DNA of 64,000 bases from positions 84,467,001 through 84,531,000 of the forward strand of contig CM032229.1 in NCBI GenBank assembly GCA_019009955.1, written 5' to 3'. A program made the translations under genes and the position numbers. The notes beneath the pieces are model-generated. The model worked only from the letters and a program-made list of their open reading frames with translations. It ran no database searches and was not told the origin of the DNA. Position 1 is the stretch's first letter; each line of letters begins with the position of its first letter. Origin of the DNA: Riptortus pedestris (Eukaryota > Arthropoda > Insecta > Hemiptera > Alydidae). Shown in pieces: positions 61,211-64,000 of this stretch.

Positions 61211-62646
61211 CGAACGATAACGTAAATCAAGGCATTGGCATTATTTAAGTCAACAAAATAATTAATATAACACAGTTACTCCTTCGGTATTCATTCTACC
61301 CGCCAACTACTTACGATATCAACTTTATGAAGTGTCAATGTAGATTTTATGAATCTACTGACCACAGATCTGCTAGGTATTCCGAATGCACGAGGAACTC
61401 ATTTCTCCTCACACTCTTTTGGGATATATTTAATTGGTTTAGTCGTGAAAGGACTATTAATCTAAATAAACATAGAACCATGCAAACACGATTGCTGATA
61501 AAAATAGAGCAATGCTCATGCCAAGGAATTTATGTGCCGTTAAAAATACTGATGTGAATGTCTCTTCCTATTCCAGCTTCAAGTACCTCTTGGAGGACCA
61601 TAATATTTAATTTTAATATTCTTTCTTTTTAATTCATTTTTCACTGACATTTTATTTTTTTATTACTTATTTGCTGTTTCCTTTATTTAATACAATTGAA
61701 ATTGAAAAATAAAATAAAATAAAATACAATACAAGTATATATGAAATTTTCTATTGAATGTTATTAATATTAAATGAAACTGAATTCACTACCATCAATT
61801 TTACAAAGTTGGATAGTAGAAGATAATCGAAGTAAATCTATGCTGAATTCGTCTTTTAGTCCTTATCTCAGAATTGTTTATAGTAAAATGTTCGCGTGGA
61901 TACTCTTGTGTTCGAATTATAAACACAGTTACCCATATACACAAAATCAATTCCATAGAAAAGAGGCAAAACTTAATATTTACATTTTACATTTTTAACT
62001 GTTTAAGATTTTTATACCATTCAGATATATATAAAAAAAGAGTTAATTAATTGGATTTAATATCCATATTTTTCTTTAATTATAGAAAAACATTTGATTA
62101 TTTAAATATTTATTCGATTATGTGAGCTACTATATAATTGAAGCGACCTCGTACAATCATCTGGTCGCGCATGGCTTAAGATGCAGGATTCATTCATCCT
62201 TCAACAATGCTGTGATTTAGTCTCGTAATAACATCAATTTTTGTATTATGCAATTGGCCTTGTGGAAGATGTGCATTGTATTGGCACATCTGAAGGACTT
62301 CTTGAATGATACGATTGCTGGGACTTCAAACATATGCTTAATTAATGCCAGTTTTCTTAAATTAGCCGATACAACAGTATGTAGCTATTAACTGTCATGT
62401 GAAAGTTCTCTTTACTGTTTTATGAGTATATAAACCACACGGAACGCAATACTTTCTAATAGTTCATACAATTTTCTGATTGTAGGAAGTACCTAGTTAC
62501 CATCCGATTTTCTCACTAATAGATGAAGAAAACCGCGGGTTGCCAAGAGATTTCCTAACCAGCCCCCCCCCCCCCTTAAGGCGGAGACCTAACGACTCGG
62601 GGACTATGAGCGAGTGCAGAAGACAACTCCTAGCGCCAATCATTTT
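61211..62646. other. Stretch without recognised gene
   Basis: A C-run at 62562-62573. Small open frames here have no family resemblance. Confidence 0.35.
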
Positions 62647-62764
62647 AGCAGAGTTCCCTTACGGGAAATCAGCTATTGAGGTCGTACTCATGACGCGATT
62701 TTCGAAACATTTCTTCAAATGTCCATCGATCCTACCCAGGAGATGACGAAAATGAGGACCGTTC

Positions 62765-62840
<76 letters not shown>

Positions 62841-63465
62841 CTGTTAACGCTCTAGCGGTCGCAATTTTTGTTTGATCGTTACAAAACTCGATATTTAACC
62901 GTTTTATGTAAAAAGACAGATCAAGTTCGTTAATGGCTGAAATCGGACCAGAGGGAGGGGGTTTTAGAGGGGGGGATTTTCGAAAATTCAAAATATCTCC
63001 GTTATTATGCATCGGATCGAAAAATTGTATAGAACTAATCTTATTGCAAATTAAATTTAATATAAATATTGTTATATACATTTATTGTCTATCTTGAATA
63101 TTAATCGAGATATTTGCATTTTTATGAAGTCGGCTTCGTCATTTCTCGGCTCAGGCGGAAGCTTCTTCTAACCTGTCGTTTTTAACCTTACCTTACCCTC
63201 GTTACTTTGTAAGATTTATGCAAATACGTTCTGTTCATCCGCCCCCCCCCTTCTTTAGTTCTTGGACTACTAAAATTTGAGTTATTAAAATATAAATTAT
63301 TCTTACAATTCAGAAGCCGTTTCAGTTGGGAATTTATTTTAATTAACTGAAAGATTTCTCATTATCTAATCACGGTGGTATTGTGTTACCAGTGTGCAGA
63401 TTTCTCTATTGTAAAACTTCACATGGGAAATCTGCTTAGTTTACGCAGCCCCTGCGTGACGGACT
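62647..63465 (+). mobile_element. Helentron-like element, full length (reference copy)
   Basis: 819 bp, one of the best copies. 5' AGCAGAGTTCCCTTACGGGA; (TA)n at 62766-62836; TGTCTGTTAACGCTCTAGCG; ATCAAGTTCGTTAATGGC; G-runs 62955-62978; GCATCGGATCGAAAAATTGT; 3' GGGAAATCTGCTTAG, hairpin ACGCAGCCCCTGCGT, GACGGAC then T7. Nearly the same length and internal order as the 12.2-kb copy. Inserted between T runs (CATTTT / TTTTTT). Confidence 0.85.
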
Positions 63466-64000
63466 TTTTTTGGTACCACAGTAGAAGAATTGTACTGCAA
63501 TATAGGATTACATGCCAAATGTATTTATTAGGAGTTGGCATAGAATTAACAGAAGAATGAAATGGATTAGGAATTATGAAGGTTAGGTCCTTGACTTAGA
63601 ACCTAGGTCCTAGACTTTAGATTATATATCCCTTACCAGATTATATGATTGGTGATTAGAACCTATGGCTATGAAGTAAGTTGGAGGGATTGGGGTTATG
63701 ATGTGGGAGAAAAAATTTCAAAGAACACTGTTAAATTGCTGTAATAAACTTATGTACTAATCCTTCATATTTTTTAAGCGGCACACTGACGAAAGTCTTT
63801 AGAAATGGACTCGGGACAACACATAAAAAAGTTCTTTTTTTAATGAATTCTTAAAAATTTTAAGTTTTTAAAGGTGAGGGCAAATCATTCATCGGATATT
63901 GAGATTAAATTAGGCCTTGGGATATGAATAATTCATTTAAAGCTGATATGCGAATGAAGAAGTGGTTCTGTGGCTAGGGAAGTTAGAGAGATAGAGCTGC
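63466..64000. other. Stretch without recognised gene
   Basis: Contains a short local repeat (ACCTAGGTCCTAGACTT-like at about 63570-63620). No gene is supported to the window edge. Confidence 0.35.

Overview
This window looks like AT-rich, repeat-dense nuclear DNA from an arthropod, most likely an insect. It has intron-split genes with GT-AG splice sites, long (TA)n tracts and many transposon families. No prokaryotic operon, CRISPR array or complete tRNA/rRNA gene was found. The host species cannot be named from the sequence.

Host genes are few. (1) A + strand proton-coupled amino acid transporter (SLC36/PAT type) has nine coding exons at 31838-42018 giving 502 residues. A well-formed leader exon at 20631-20685 may add an upstream start. 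(2) A - strand gene for the shared RNA polymerase subunit RPB10/RPABC5 has two coding exons at 51503-52496 giving 67 residues. (3) A GC-rich block at 56450-56740 holds a candidate first coding exon of an unrecognised + strand gene.

Mobile DNA dominates. At 4511-8066 there is a full-length Penelope-like element (PLE) with RT plus GIY-YIG endonuclease, 399-bp inverted flanking repeats, a 35-bp tail repeat and a 12-bp target duplication. Its long ORF lacks an ATG, but removing two mini-introns of 64 and 60 nt restores an ATG-initiated 850-residue frame. An older PLE remnant lies at 48.0-49.2 kb. The commonest repeat, more than 20 copies, is a non-coding family with a central (TA)n tract, GCAGATTTCCC at its 5' end, the inverse GGGAAATCTGC near its 3' end and a terminal ACGCAG-CCC-CTGCGT hairpin. 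This is the layout of non-autonomous Helentrons (DINE/HINE type). A tRNA-derived SINE family is also abundant. The SINE and Helentron-like families have inserted into one another. Further elements are an internally deleted mariner (45.7-46.5 kb), a degraded mariner and a Tc1 relic inside the last SLC36 intron, two LINE RNase H relics (21 kb and 56 kb), a 503-bp MITE (43.5 kb) and other inverted repeats.

Layout: 0-4.5 kb SINE and Helentron fragments; 4.5-8.1 kb PLE; 8.1-11 kb nothing recognised; 11-31 kb Helentron-like copies, LINE relic, SINEs and a 932-bp graded (GCAC)n/(ACACGC)n/(AC)n satellite; 31.8-42.3 kb SLC36 gene with transposons in its introns; 42.3-51.5 kb transposons and a recent tandem duplication; 51.5-52.5 kb RPB10; 52.5-64 kb repeats plus the GC-rich exon. 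I found no new defence or metabolic system. The most notable structure is the PLE with its repeat-encoded mini-introns and hammerhead-like core.
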